Assembly: GCF_003576645.1 (NCBI RefSeq)
Contig: NC_044929.1
Span: 20,821,991-20,885,990, forward strand
Direction: 5' to 3'
DNA: 64,000 nt
Source: Ipomoea triloba
Lineage: Eukaryota; Streptophyta; Magnoliopsida; Solanales; Convolvulaceae
Shown: piece after piece, positions 46,841 to 59,025 of the stretch
Layout of the letters: every line of letters begins with the position of its first letter
How positions within the stretch are numbered: position 1 is the first letter of the stretch
Program-made: the position numbers and the translations under genes
The notes under the pieces: generated by a model
The model's input: the letters and a program-made list of their open reading frames with translations, nothing else
Told to the model about the DNA's origin: nothing
Databases searched by the model: none

Positions 46841-49078
46841 TTAATGCATTACTAGATATGCTTTCTCCAAGTTAGCCACAATGTCACTTATGGATGGTCT
46901 ATCTCTACCCTCTAAGCTCACACAGTGCATGGCAGTGTAAGCCAACAGCTCGACTGACTCGACCTCGTTCTCTTTTGGCAATCCTACCCTTTCGTCCAAT
47001 ATGCTCGCGATTTCCCCGGCTGATATCATAGGCCTTATGTGCTCAACAATGCCTGTAGGGCCTAATTCTTCATGTCTGAACACTGCTTTCTTCCCTGACA
47101 GGAGCTCTAGTAACACGACTCCAAAGCCATAAACGTCGCTCTTTGCTGTTAAGATGTTGAGGACGTAGTACTCGGGATCTATGTATCCAACGGTTCCAAC
47201 TGCCTTTCCAGACATGGAGTCCTCAGAGTCTGCACTAATGAGTGACAGACCGAAATCTGATACTTTTGCTGTCATATTCTCGTCGAGAAGTATGTTTGAG
47301 GACTTGATGTCTCGGTGGATTATAGGCGGGACAGCATAGTTGTGCAGATACTCGATTCCCCTAGCAGCATCCAGCGCGACTTTGATTCTGGTTTTCCAAG
47401 AATTCAACCTCTCGCTACCCTTCCCGGGATTTTCCTTGGCGTGCAGATGATCATACAGGGAGCCATTGCTCATGAACTCGTAAACCAGAAGCCTCTCCTC
47501 ATCCTCTTCACAAAACCCCACCAGCTCCACCAAATGCCTGTGGTGAAGGCGCGATAACAGCATGATTTCTGAGCGAAACGCGCTTTCTTTCTCCTGGAAC
47601 TTCTTCTTCTTCTTCCTGGAAACACTCTCTCCCCTTTTGATGGCCACTTCACAGCCATTCCCAAGCCTCCCTCTATAAACACTTCCAAAGCTCCCACTGC
47701 CAATCTTGTTTTCCATGGCGAAATTGCTAGTGGCTGCAGCTAGCTCTGACACTGAAAATCTCATCTTCTCTGCTATCTCAGCATGCTTTAAGCTCGACGA
47801 TTCGTTCACCTGAATTGAAGACGATGACCTCAAACAGCTCGCATTCTCAACTATCCCGGGCTGCCTAGAGCTCTCCATTGTGCTCGAAACCCCCCTCCAT
47901 GTGCAATAGGCTAAAGCACATAGCCCTGCAAAGGCTCCTAATGATCCGAATATTACAAACCCCCAAAAACGCCTAATCTGAGCTTTTGAAGATGAAGAAA
48001 CTGGATGCAGACCTTGTGGTTTCGGGCCTGAATGTGGCAAAAGTGATGGAAATGGAAGCTCAACATCACAGGATTTGCAGATATTTCCAGAACCAGCACA
48101 GATGGAATCAGAATTAGGGTATAGGCCACAAGAACACGTCGTTTGGATGCACGGTCCAGGGATGATTGTTGGTAAGGGAACAACATTCCCTTTAGGCCAA
48201 CCAGGCCCCCAACAAATGACAGAAAGGTTTTTGGTTGTCAATCCACAAGCAAAATCCAGGCCAGAAACTATGGACTCAAAAGAAACATTCTTCACTGCAC
48301 TGTCCAGAAACTGAAGCCTTTCTGAGCCCCCTCCCCAGCACAAAACCAACCCATTGTTCCTGAGAATCCCACAGCTATGATTGGCACCCAACGCGAGATC
48401 TGAAAACGCGAAAGGATAATGAGAAGGAACGTCCAGCTCCCCACCACCGCCATTTCTCCCTTTACACACCAAACTTCCATTTTTAGTCATTCCACAGGCA
48501 TGAAACTCACCAGCTGCTAACCTTTCCATTTTGGCATTGCCAAATTGCCTTTGGAGCTCAGCTGCAATTTCGCTCGTCCCCCAGCACAACACACTGCTGT
48601 TGCTCTTCAGAATCCCACACGAAAACCCTCCCCCCGAAGTGATTGTCTCGAACTTCTGCTCAACCTCAGACTTCTTGAACCTCCAGCATGATGCTAAACC
48701 GGTAGGCTCCTCAATCGCACAGACATGGGAATTCCCCACAGTTAGTCCCCTTAAACGTTTTTCCCTGCTATAGTAAAGCCTCTTGGCTAGAAATTCGTTC
48801 GTTTCCCAACACAGAAGGACCGAACCACCTGAATTTAGGCCACAGAAGAACCCAAGACCCCCTGATATAGACTCATAGGAGATATAAGGCTCAACGCGAA
48901 AAATTTGCCCATTCTTGTAGCATCGAATGCCCTGTCTAACCTCGCCCGCAGAAATGCCACACACAACTGCTGAGTTTGCAGCATAGCTGACTGCAATGGT
49001 GGAGGCAGCGCCATAGCCAATGGCAGGCCCGGGAAGAGAAATGAGAACGACGAGGTAGAAGAAAGGTAACACCCTCAT
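46841..49078 (-). CDS. CRINKLY4-related receptor-like kinase (CCR3/CCR4 type), intronless
   Basis: 745 residues from the ATG at 49078. The open frame extends 30 codons further up to 49168, but that extension is hydrophilic, while MRVLPFFYLVVLISLPGPAI is a good signal peptide. The extracellular part carries the crinkly (RCC1-like) repeats with recurrent CGI/CGL...VLCWG motifs, then a Cys-rich block (CIQTTCSCGL...CKSC). A membrane segment is at about 371-393 (WGFVIFGSLGAFAGLCALAY). The kinase has the glycine loop GSGSFGSVYRG (460-470), VAIKR lysine (481), HRDIKSSNILLD, DFGLS and GTVGYIDPEYY. An active Ser/Thr kinase is expected. The family acts at the plasma membrane; ACR4 itself works in epidermis and root patterning, but roles of CCR3/CCR4-like members are poorly known. 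I cannot say which paralogue this is. Confidence 0.93.
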   Translation of the reverse strand: MRVLPFFYLVVLISLPGPAIGYGAASTIAVSYAANSAVVCGISAGEVRQGIRCYKNGQIFRVEPYISYESISGGLGFFCGLNSGGSVLLCWETNEFLAKRLYYSREKRLRGLTVGNSHVCAIEEPTGLASCWRFKKSEVEQKFETITSGGGFSCGILKSNSSVLCWGTSEIAAELQRQFGNAKMERLAAGEFHACGMTKNGSLVCKGRNGGGGELDVPSHYPFAFSDLALGANHSCGILRNNGLVLCWGGGSERLQFLDSAVKNVSFESIVSGLDFACGLTTKNLSVICWGPGWPKGNVVPLPTIIPGPCIQTTCSCGLYPNSDSICAGSGNICKSCDVELPFPSLLPHSGPKPQGLHPVSSSSKAQIRRFWGFVIFGSLGAFAGLCALAYCTWRGVSSTMESSRQPGIVENASCLRSSSSIQVNESSSLKHAEIAEKMRFSVSELAAATSNFAMENKIGSGSFGSVYRGRLGNGCEVAIKRGESVSRKKKKKFQEKESAFRSEIMLLSRLHHRHLVELVGFCEEDEERLLVYEFMSNGSLYDHLHAKENPGKGSERLNSWKTRIKVALDAARGIEYLHNYAVPPIIHRDIKSSNILLDENMTAKVSDFGLSLISADSEDSMSGKAVGTVGYIDPEYYVLNILTAKSDVYGFGVVLLELLSGKKAVFRHEELGPTGIVEHIRPMISAGEIASILDERVGLPKENEVESVELLAYTAMHCVSLEGRDRPSISDIVANLEKAYLVMH

Positions 49079-49621
49079 ATGAACAGATTGATCAGCACTA
49101 TGGGGTAAAAATTTGATCTTTTCTTGATCTTCATAGCAATGGGAATCTGGGAATTGAATGAAAGACAAGATGTAAAGAAAGCATAAATGGGACCATTCTG
49201 ATCTACACTAAAACATTCCCATCTTTCTACTAATAAGAAAGTTCTGTTTTCTGCAACCAATAAAACAATTCTTGCTGATGCAGAAACATTCTACCAGACA
49301 TCATAAGAACCAACCTAAGTATAAAGTGGAGTCAGAATTCTGAAACTTAAAAGCAAGGCTATGGAGGAATGGCACCTGCCTTCAGTCCAAGCAAGAAACC
49401 CAACAACTTGTAATGTATATTATGGCTGCACATGATATTACTGTCCATGTCTCCATCATACTACTCATAAACCTAGGCTTGTAAACATGTTTTCTGATTA
49501 TTTTATGGAGATTTTTAAATCTGGGGTAAGTAAGCCAATGTGGAGTAAAGGATATGGTGACTACTAAGTTGACATGAATCATCTTATTTTCTTTGATTTA
49601 CGGAAAAATTGTAGTTGTTAC
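49079..49621. other. 5' flank of the receptor kinase gene
   Basis: Likely promoter and leader of the minus-strand kinase gene. No distinct element recognised. Confidence 0.4.
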
Positions 49622-49776
49622 AGGGCGAAGCCCGCCTTGTGACCCTAGCTGACAAAGGAGACTGCCTTGTAACCTTAGCCGGCAAAGGACTGCCTTGTAA
49701 CCTTAGCTGACAAAGGACCGCCTTGTAGCCCTAACCGGCAATGGACTGCCTTGGGACCTAGCAGGCAAAGGACCAC
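49622..49776. repeat. Minisatellite of ~30-bp units
   Basis: About five units contain CTGCCTTGTAACCTTAGC followed by an (A/C)GGCAAAGGA-like end. The array leads directly into a family-2 SINE, where a related phrase (AGGACC) ends the element, so it may have grown from the SINE tail. Confidence 0.7.
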
Positions 49777-49779
49777 AAG

Positions 49780-49918
49780 CTGATAAATTATCTAATTTAT
49801 GTGCTTATAGCTAACTGGCTCAAACGAAGTCAAAAGACTGATCCCATAGAAAGTTAAATTTGGAACATTGTGATTATCGAGTTACCTGTCAGACCAATTT
49901 GACTGGAATTGTCGCAAT
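49780..49918 (-). mobile_element. SINE copy (family 2)
   Basis: It shares with 31396-31527 the words ATAGCTAACTGGCTCAAA (body), GGAACATTGTGATTATCGAG and CAGACCAATTTGACTGGAAT (head on the minus strand). The B box is degraded. Confidence 0.5.
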
Positions 49919-50189
49919 CATCATATTTTCTTATTATGTTGTACAAAATGCCTGATATGATATTGTTGACAATTGATCATTCACTTCACTATGATTGTTG
50001 GTATTATTTATGAATATTAAATGGGTGAGTCGGCAAGCAGCTGGACAGCATCACACTTCATTCGACACATTTAAGGTAATAACATGAGCCCAGATTATCG
50101 TTACCGCTCATCTATCCAACAACAAAAAGGAATCATGTGAAGTCTTAGTATTCATGCTCGTGAGTGGTTGGTGCTTGGGAATCAGGCCA

Positions 50190-50860
50190 GCTTCTTAAAG
50201 AAGATGTTTTTTTCGAAAGAAAATGTTATTTCTACTAAATTTAATATGTTTAGTTACACAAAACGTACGTGGTCACGCCAGACTAATGTTGTCCGCGAAA
50301 AAAGGGTGTATTACACGCCATTTTAGGGGTTGAATACGCGGGCTAGACGGTTACCGTCAACATTTTATTGCTAACTAATCTGCACATTAATTTCTCTATG
50401 AATATTTTTGACGCACACAAAATTATTGATAACTTTCAAACTGAATTCTTATATTTGGGAATCATGTCCGGTTTCTTAAAGAATATGATATTTGAACTAA
50501 ATTTGATATGATTTGTAATATGTTAGGGTGACGAGAAAAACTCATAATCACTATCCGAGGGTGTGTACTGAGCAAACCTCGAAAGGATGTATTGCACGTC
50601 ATCTGTTGGATTGAATACACAGGCTAGACTACTCACCGTCCACATTTATCGCTAACCAACCTACACATTAATTTCTCTATGAATACTTTTGACTCACACA
50701 AGATTATAGATAACCTTCAAATCGAATTCTTATATTCGGGAATCATGTCCGATTTCTTAAAGAATAATGATATTTGAACTAAATTTCATATGATTTGTAA
50801 TATGTTAGGGTTATTTATAGTCACTATTTGACGGTTTGCACCGAGTAAATCTTGCCCGTT
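50190..50860. repeat. Diverged tandem repeat, ~280-bp unit, about 2.5 copies
   Basis: CACATTAATTTCTCTATGAA, the phrase GGGAATCATGTCCG and TTTCTTAAAGAATA recur about 280-290 bases apart (for example 50384 and 50667). Divergence of roughly 10-20% implies age. It is probably part of a decayed transposable element. Confidence 0.75.
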
Positions 50861-51469
50861 TTTGTATAATAGTTCACAAACTATAAAAGAGAAGTAAGTT
50901 GCAATAAAAAAAATTCAGTAAAATGTGAATCCATCACCCCTTATAACCTCATCCATAACGTCTAACTAGTCGCTTTCAAAGTACACATTCTTTATCACCT
51001 TGAAAAATTATAATACTCCACACAAAATTACTAATAAGTCGAATTCATATATTTGGTAATCTCCAAATTCTTGGAAACTCGAGATTGCATAGGAATGCAT
51101 TTCATTATTGTGTACCTTTTTACCCCTTGTATCCTCTTATGGGTAAGCCCATGACACATCTTCCATATATGTGTTCCATGAATAATTTTTGGTTTGTAGT
51201 TTCATTTAATTTCCTTTTCATATTTTGTTTGTCCTAAACGACAACATTGGAATAACAATATACTATCCGCAAATGTTATATTATGGACCACGCTCCCCCA
51301 TGCTCATGGTGGACATTCTACGTCCAGTTAACATATTATGTGTTTTCAACTTACAACTTATGTATATGTTACAATTAATATATTAAAGAGCTTCAGTTTA
51401 TTTTCAGGTACATAACATGTTAAAACTATATATACATAATATGAATGTTGTTTTTTACCATGATTCATA

Positions 51470-51734
51470 ATTTAAGGTGGATCTTAGTCCACAATATACT
51501 GTGTACTAGTCGATAATGGATCAATCATTATTATGTGAACCATGGTCCACACACAGTTGTGTGAACCTATACTAATAAATAATGTATATTTAGTATAAAA
51601 ATAATGTACTTTTAGTATATTAAAATTGTACATTGTGTTTAAGGGATGTACATTATTTGTGTACTGAATATACATTATATTGTATAATATACATTATTAC
51701 ATTCAGTACATAAATAATGTACATTTAACAGTTG
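51470..51734. repeat. AT-rich dispersed repeat, relative of 10560-10850
   Basis: It contains GGTGGATCTTAGTCCAC and CCATGGTCCACACAC words followed by AATGTA(C/T)ATT-rich sequence and TTCAGTACATAAATAATGTA, as in the copy near 10.7 kb. It adjoins the TIR element at 51735. Confidence 0.45.
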
Positions 51735-52120
51735 TTATGCCATGGACTCGGGTCCACCTTATAATGTGAACTCGAATCCATGTTCACAATTTCATAACTC
51801 CATGTTCAGAATTTCATAACTCCATGTTCACAATTTCATAATTTCATATTCACAATTTCATAGCTCTACGTTCACAATTTCATAGCTCTACATTCACAAT
51901 TTCATAATTCTATGTTCGCAAATTTATAACTCTATGTTCACAATTTCATAACTCTATGTTCAACAGTATCAAAACTCTATGTTCAACAGTATAACACAAT
52001 TTTTGAATCTGTATAACAAAATTGTGAATATTGAGTAATGTAATTTTGTATATTGAGATCTAAAATTATGAACATAGATCCAGGTCTACCCTGCAAGGTG
52101 GACCTGAGTCCATAGCATAA
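51735..52120. mobile_element. 386-bp TIR element carrying a 22-bp minisatellite
   Basis: The left end TTATGCCATGGACTCGGGTC plus CACCTT matches the reverse complement of the right end with two mismatches over 26 bp. Inside, from about 51781 to 51990, the unit GTTCACAATTTCATAACTCT is repeated about nine times. No target duplication was resolved and there is no coding frame. Confidence 0.72.
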
Positions 52121-52734
52121 TTTGTCATGAGAACATTGCGCTGAAGTCTTGGTTTTTTTGAACCTTAACTTTATTTTGTTGTAGTTGGGCCTTTATGGAC
52201 CACGCAACGTATTCTTTCAAGAATTGGGCTATTAAGACAACAAATGGGTTTCAGAAATATGGGCCCAAACCCTTTCTGGCCCATTTTAAAGAAATATTAG
52301 CATGAGCCCAATTTGATAGGTTTTGTTTGGTAGACAACTATAAAACTTTTATGTGAAAAGTGTAGACAAATTCTAACCATTGAGTTAGTAGATTTAATGG
52401 TGGAAAAATAAAGAAAAAGAAAATGAGGATATGATCAATTTCATAAAACTTACAAATTTTCAAGTGAAATTTTGCAATATTTATGAAATTGACTCTGTCC
52501 TTTTTTTTCCTCTTATTTTATAGTTATTGATTATCTTAGATTGACGAATTAGATTAGTAAACACTTTTTATGGAAAATCTAGTTCTTATTTGATCATATA
52601 TATATATATGTGTGTGTGTGTGTATGTATTACAAGATCAATGGCAAGATATAGATCCCAAATTTACGGTTGATTTTCATAATTTAAGGAACGTGCAAAGC
52701 ATTAATAACTAACTAAGGGCAAATCTACTGGGGA

Positions 52735-52920
52735 GTTCAATAACTAATCTTGAAAATATGTTGCACAACTCACCATAATGAACGAGTTGCACAAAATACA
52801 ATAACGGGTTGCACAAGACACAACAACGGATTGCACACACCACAACGAGTTGCACAACCAACACAAACAAACACACACTCCCCAACAAGTTCAATAGACC
52901 AGTTGCACAACCAACGAGTC
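52735..52920. repeat. Short minisatellite of GTTGCACAA units
   Basis: GAGTTGCACAA and close variants (GGGTTGCACAAG, GATTGCACAC) recur about seven times between two GTTCAATA words. It resembles the cores of the neighbouring TIR elements, but clear ends were not found. Confidence 0.5.
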
Positions 52921-53047
52921 TATTAAATAGGTTAATATCTCTTGTGATCCTTCAACCAATGGGATGAGGAATAAATAAAATCAAAAAATGAATGTACAAG
53001 ATAAGTCCAAAGTTCTCACATTAGGTATATATATATATATATATATA

Positions 53048-53623
53048 TGCGTTCAGGTGAGAACTCTTGCCCAGGAGAGAAATAAGAACCATTTACAGCC
53101 GTCTACGTGTACAAATAAACGAATTAGATGTAATTTTAAAGAAACGGCGCGCGGTGACATTTTCGTAAATAATTCTAGCTTTAGTGTCAGTAATTAAATA
53201 TGTTATAAGTGCACGTAGCTAATACACATTTGAAAGTAAAAAATTAAAAATGCAAGTAAAATCACTTACGAGTGTAAGTAATTTACCTTGTTAACACTCG
53301 TGCACTTAATTATAACGTCAGGTGCAATTAGTTATAACATTAAGTGCACTTCGTATTGATGCTCAATATACATTTTACTTGCACTTGTAATACAATTTAC
53401 TTGCACTTAGGTTCACTATATGAAACTGCTACTTGCAATTGTAGTACATTTTACTTGCACTTATAATACATTTTACTTGCACTTCAATGCTCAATTATTT
53501 ATGAAAATGTCTCCATATTTTTTTTTTAAATCAGTGTTTCTGATATGTTAGATCTAGGGACACGTAAACAGATGACATGCGTTCTCAGCTCTTTCTTAGG
53601 TGAGTGGTTCGCACCTGAACGCA
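53048..53623. mobile_element. TIR element (TGCGTTCAGGTG) with internal TTGCACTT minisatellite
   Basis: Left end TGCGTTCAGGTGAGAAC; the reverse complement of the right end is TGCGTTCAGGTGCGAAC, one mismatch in 17. The 576-bp element sits in an AT microsatellite, which hides any target duplication. Its interior has many (T)ACTTGCACTT units and their reverse complements. No transposase is encoded, so it is non-autonomous. Confidence 0.78.
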
Positions 53624-54639
53624 CTCATATATATATTATTAAAAAAAATATGAAATCATATAGTTCAATAGTCTGTCCATGTTCATTTCACTATGCTTGA
53701 CTGTGATGGCCATTAATAGTAATAATATCTCATTGTGGTCACGTGTCAAATGCTTGCTTAAATGACTAGATTGGCATCATTTTATTTTATTAAAAAATAA
53801 ATAAAATTCTTGCTTACTATTGATAAAGATGGCAAGCTAGAGAATAATTCAATGGAAAAGGACTGATGAAATTGATTACACAAAAGGACCATTTTGACAT
53901 TTTGTACTGCTTGCTCATAGTGTATTTTGGGAACTGTTTGCCATGACTATGTGGGTACTGGGTAGTAGGTCGTGGTGCCTAGGTTTTGGAGACAGTATAT
54001 TTTGTTCTTAATCGAGACTAATTATGTAATTACGACAACTATAATAACTTGTTTTAATATATTGGAGTAATTAAGTTTATAAAGACTTTTCTCGAATAGG
54101 AAAGTATGGCATGTATAAGCTTATAGAGTTACTAGTATATGAATTCAATGCATATTAAATAATCATTAATTGGGTATTGTACTTTGGTAGAAGAGGATTG
54201 GCTTCCAAGTTCCAAATCTTACTAAATAGGACATTATAGAATGCTAAGGATGCTTGTAAAGTCTTGTGGGAATTTAATGGCTAATTGAGGCTTTGATGTT
54301 GTGGTGTACAGGAACTTTTAAAGGTGAGTGTTTTTACGACGGAGATATATTTTACATAACTGTTTAAAATGATTTAATTTTTCTTATATTATGCGTGGTA
54401 TTTTATTTTTTCTTATTTCCATTGCAGTGTTATCTAGTTTAGAATCAGTGGCTTATTAAATTCTTTGAATCTCAAGAATCTTGTTAAGATAACACTAATA
54501 TCATGTTGAGACTATTAGCAAAAGTGATTAATTAGCTAATCAAATCTAATTTATCCGTTAGATCTAAACAGATTGACAGATGCGATGAGTTTCCAATCTT
54601 TTCCTGAGCATGTGGTACTCACTTGATACGTCTTATACT

Positions 54640-54701
<62 letters not shown>

Positions 54702-57700
54702 GCATATTCTCTTTTATAGTACCGAAGGTAATATGTACAGTGTATATAGAAACCATCCACTTGCCAAATACAGCAGTGGAGTACAGTAGGGTATATATAC
54801 TTTTCCTAAAAAAATGAAAGATGAAGAAGATATTGGGATTTGGGAATTACCATTAAAGTAATACTATATAATTTCTTTTTCTTTTTCTTCATTTTTATAT
54901 TTCATCAACACAAAATATTTTGATTGATTAAGAAAAAAGGTCATAATCATTTTTATTCATTTTTTAAGTTTCGGAGCTCATTACTTCACCTAAAAACTTG
55001 TTGGAGAAAGTTAATCGTATGATGTCTCAATTAGTCTTAATCACAATGTTTCAAGTTTAAAAATTCATGAGAATTGTTAATTGACCTTATTAGTTTAATT
55101 TGATTAGTTATCATGGGACTCATATAATGAAAATATCCAATTTTTATTTGTCACATCATGGAGTAAAAGTGAAAAACAGAATTTAAAAGCACACGTAGTA
55201 AAATTTCTTATTAAATTAAACAATTAAAACATGTCAAATCATAAAGAGTAAAAAATGAAAGTAGAAATTAAGAGTATAAAATATTTTCATTCATTTGGCT
55301 TTCCATGTTATTATTGTATGGGAGACCTGATATGACATTTCCGTAGATACCAGCTGCCCACTTGATTGTGGAATCCTTCTTGTAAGTCGTAACCACCACA
55401 CCACAAATTTTATTTATTTATTTTTTTTTTCAAACTTTTGCACAAAAACAGCACAATATATCATCCATCAAACTCCCTACCTAAATTTAACCTTTTACTT
55501 TAATTTTCTCCTAGGCTGTAGTGAGAATATGTTACAGTAATTATGATTCTGATTTCTGAGGTTTTGTTCAAACCTCAGAGGACCCCCTTTTTGTACTTCG
55601 CTGCACCTGCCTGCAAGCATTGCACATTATTACCGTCCTCCACTCTCATTGTTCATCTCCCCAAAAAGCAAAAAAATAACCTTAAAACCAAGATTCTCAC
55701 TTTGTGAGTTTGTTGGGCCACATCCTCTTATGTAAAGTTCTATGTTAATTATTTCACTGCTTTTTTACTGGTTGTTAATGAATGTTAGGCCATTGAGTGG
55801 ATAACTGCATGATTTATACACTTTTATATCATTTTTTAGGTTTATATTGTGTGTTTGTTCTTGTTTTTAATGTGTTAAGTTATCAATTTTACATGTTTTG
55901 GTCGTGTTTTGAGGCGAATATGTGTTTTTTTTTATTATTTGAAACATTGGATAATTTATGGAGTTAAGGAATGATCAAAACACTCATTGATGGTCTAAAA
56001 TTGTTGTTTTGAATTTTTGATCATAGGAACAAACCAATGCAGAACTAAAGTAAAAGTACACACCATTGTAATTCCTGTCCAAAATTATTTATGCATAGTA
56101 TTTTGATCATAATTCAATGTAGGAATATTCATTTGGAATAAATACAACCACATTAGAAAGTCAACTCAAAGGGTTGCAACTATTATGAGGCCACAATGGC
56201 TGATTCTAAAGTTAAGGGTTAACAAATAGCTTCGAAGTTAAAACTATAACATATATTTTCCTCTACATACAACGATACTATTTCTCCTCCTTGTGAGAAC
56301 TTCTCATAAAATTGCCGTATGGTTTTAGAAACTTCCAAATCTTATTGTCCAAGGTTGGTTCGTGTTCTATAAATGCAATTTTAATATCCCACTAGCGAAG
56401 AACTGTAGAGGGTGAACATCTCAACACTTCCCCTTTCATGACCGGAGTGATCAAGAACCAAACCACACGTTGAGGGTATTGAGACTATTGCTAAATGCTG
56501 AATTGCAGGGTTAATCTAGTCGGATTTCACAAGGAAGCGTAATTGCCTGATTATTGTGCTCGAGACATAGCTTATCAGCATATAACAAGAAAGGAAAAGG
56601 AAATAGTAAGGCTTCATTAGGCCTATGGATTAGACGGATACGGACGATTCGAATATTCTAATTCCTATCTGGTAATCCAATTGGGTATCGGATTAAGAAT
56701 TTGGAATCCGACCATTCAATATTTGCATATTAAACCCATTTGGTTCTCTATTTTAGATACCGAATTAGCTAATTAGGAATTCGGGTTTCATTCAGATATT
56801 TTAAAAATAATTTTAAAAGATTACATGGAAATTGACAAACAATTCAAAATACAGTACAATTTACAAATTGTCAATCACTCAATCTAGTCAAAATAATTAA
56901 GCAGATACTAACTTAAATTTACAAAACTAAACTTACAAAGTTACATATATTACAAGTTCTAATTACAATAGTTAAATAGTTCACAAATCAGAATTTAACT
57001 AACTATAATTGTTAAAGAGTTCTTAAATAGACTCAGGATTTAGAAAGTTAAGATACTCATAACAAATCTACTCTTCTTCATGTTAAAATCAAAAGTGAAA
57101 TACATTAAATATTATGCAAGTAAAAACTGTAAAATAGTAAAAATATAAGTTAATATCTATTTCTAGTTCAACAATTAAGCTCAGGATGCATTTTTTCCAT
57201 ATCAAGTCAGGATGTAGGCAAACTGCTGCATGTGTTATGATAGTAGCACTAAATCACATTAGCAACATACCAACTCCATTCCATTTATTTAAAAAAAGGT
57301 GGAAGCATCATCATAGCCAATAAACACACAAATTAATAACTTATTAAACAAATTAAGGCATTAAGATATGATATAAGAGAGCAAGGGAGAGTGATATACT
57401 ATACCAGAATTCCAAAAAAGCAAAGGTTTGAGTATTTAATTTCTTACTAGAATTTCATAAACCATATAGGTGTTAAATTAGACATCAATTGTCATCAAGT
57501 CCTCAAAGGCAACAACATTTTCAAAAGAGAAAATTGCCAAGCTACTTAGAAGTATTTAGGGCCAATCAACATTGCCATTGTGCATTTGTGCCTCAAGCCC
57601 CTCAACATATTCTCCAAGGACCAAAACAAACATAAGATAAAGGAAAAATGAATAACACTATAATAAAATAGGAATGTTAATGAAAATATAAAATATATTA

Positions 57701-57852
57701 CATAAATTGTTGGCAACATTGTTAGTAGAGTAGAAGCAGCTCCAGTTGGCAAATCTGTAAAACACAAAAGATAAAAATACATCATTTAACTAATAAAATC
57801 AATGAAAATTTTTAATAAAAAAATGTGCGTCTGGAAGGAACCAATTAACTTA
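53624..57852. other. AT-rich intergenic DNA, no gene seen
   Basis: It includes a ~58-bp AT microsatellite (54639-54696). Around 56600-56830 is a repeat with CGGATA/TCCGA words, which reappear at 58410-58560 and may mark two ends of one old element. Short frames here have no family resemblance. Confidence 0.5.
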
Positions 57853-58260
57853 ACCTTAAGCATGAAAATGGCGCATCTTAAGTGCACAAACCACGCATCT
57901 TAAGCACACAAACAAAGCACCTTAAGAACACAAACCACTCGCTTAAAGTTTTAAAATGGCGTACCTAAATATTATAACTGATACACCTTAAAAGGAAAAC
58001 CCCGCACCTAAAGCTTTAAACCGACATACCTTAAGTTTCAACAACTGACACACATTAAGCACAAAAACCACGCATCTTAAGAAGAAAAACCACACACCTT
58101 AAGAAGTAAAAACAACGCACCTAAAAGTTTAGATCGACGCACCTTAAGTTTCAACAAATATACACATTAAGTTCTCACTGAAAAACTAACGCACCTTAAA
58201 CACAGAAATCGTGCACCTATAGAAGAAAAACCACGTACCTTAACTACGCACCTTAAGTTT
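57853..58260. repeat. Minisatellite of CGCACCTTAAG units (~25 bp)
   Basis: Roughly 15 imperfect units of the form ACCACGCA(C/T)CTTAAG with an A-rich or AAGTTT filler. About 100 bp to the right lie CGCACCTGAGCACACC-type ends like those of the 53-kb TIR element, so this is probably the core of another member of that group. Confidence 0.72.
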
Positions 58261-58994
58261 GGCTAACATGGAAAATGACCAAATTGTCACTGCATTTTTT
58301 TTTTTTAATCATTGTTAATCTTGGATGTTGATTTGACAAGATCAATGGCTCTTATCTCACCCCACGTCGCACCTGAGCACACCATCTGCACCTGAGCACA
58401 CCATATATAATTTCGGATATTTGGTCGGGTTGGATATCAATTATCCAACCCCACTCAATTTTAAATAAACCGAATGAACCGTCGATCCGGTTCAGTTTTG
58501 TTGCGTTGGATTCAGATACCTTCTCTGTGGCTATGTCGGGTTGCGGGTTGGGCGGGTAATGTAGATGCCTAGGCTTCATGGATGATTAGTCCCTAAGTAT
58601 TCTTTTTTTTTTTTTTCTTTTTTTGTTGTGTTTTGTTGTAATTTGAGATGTTTACTTTGAACCTTCGTAATTTATTGCCATCCAGAGTGACTAATTTTCT
58701 TTACAAAATTTGAATACTTGTAATTTTTATGCGTATGAAAATAATATTGTAGTTGCAGTTTTCCGGTAAATTTAAGGTAGGAAAGCAATGGCGGATTGTA
58801 TAACATGTTTGGATGAGTTGGGTAAATTGAGTGGCTATCTTATTTCAATTGGGATAAGATCGATATAAATTTTCAATGCAATATAATAAAGGGTTAAGAG
58901 TATACAAGCTGTCCAAGATCGAGGTGTCTTGTCCCAAAATAAGCGGGATTTAAATGTCGGGAATTCATTCCATTTTTGTCGTGTCATATTACCA

Positions 58995-59025
<31 letters not shown>

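Noticed and set aside
49079..49168. N-terminal extension of the receptor kinase by 30 residues
   Set aside because: The extension is hydrophilic and would bury the signal peptide. The second ATG fits a membrane receptor.
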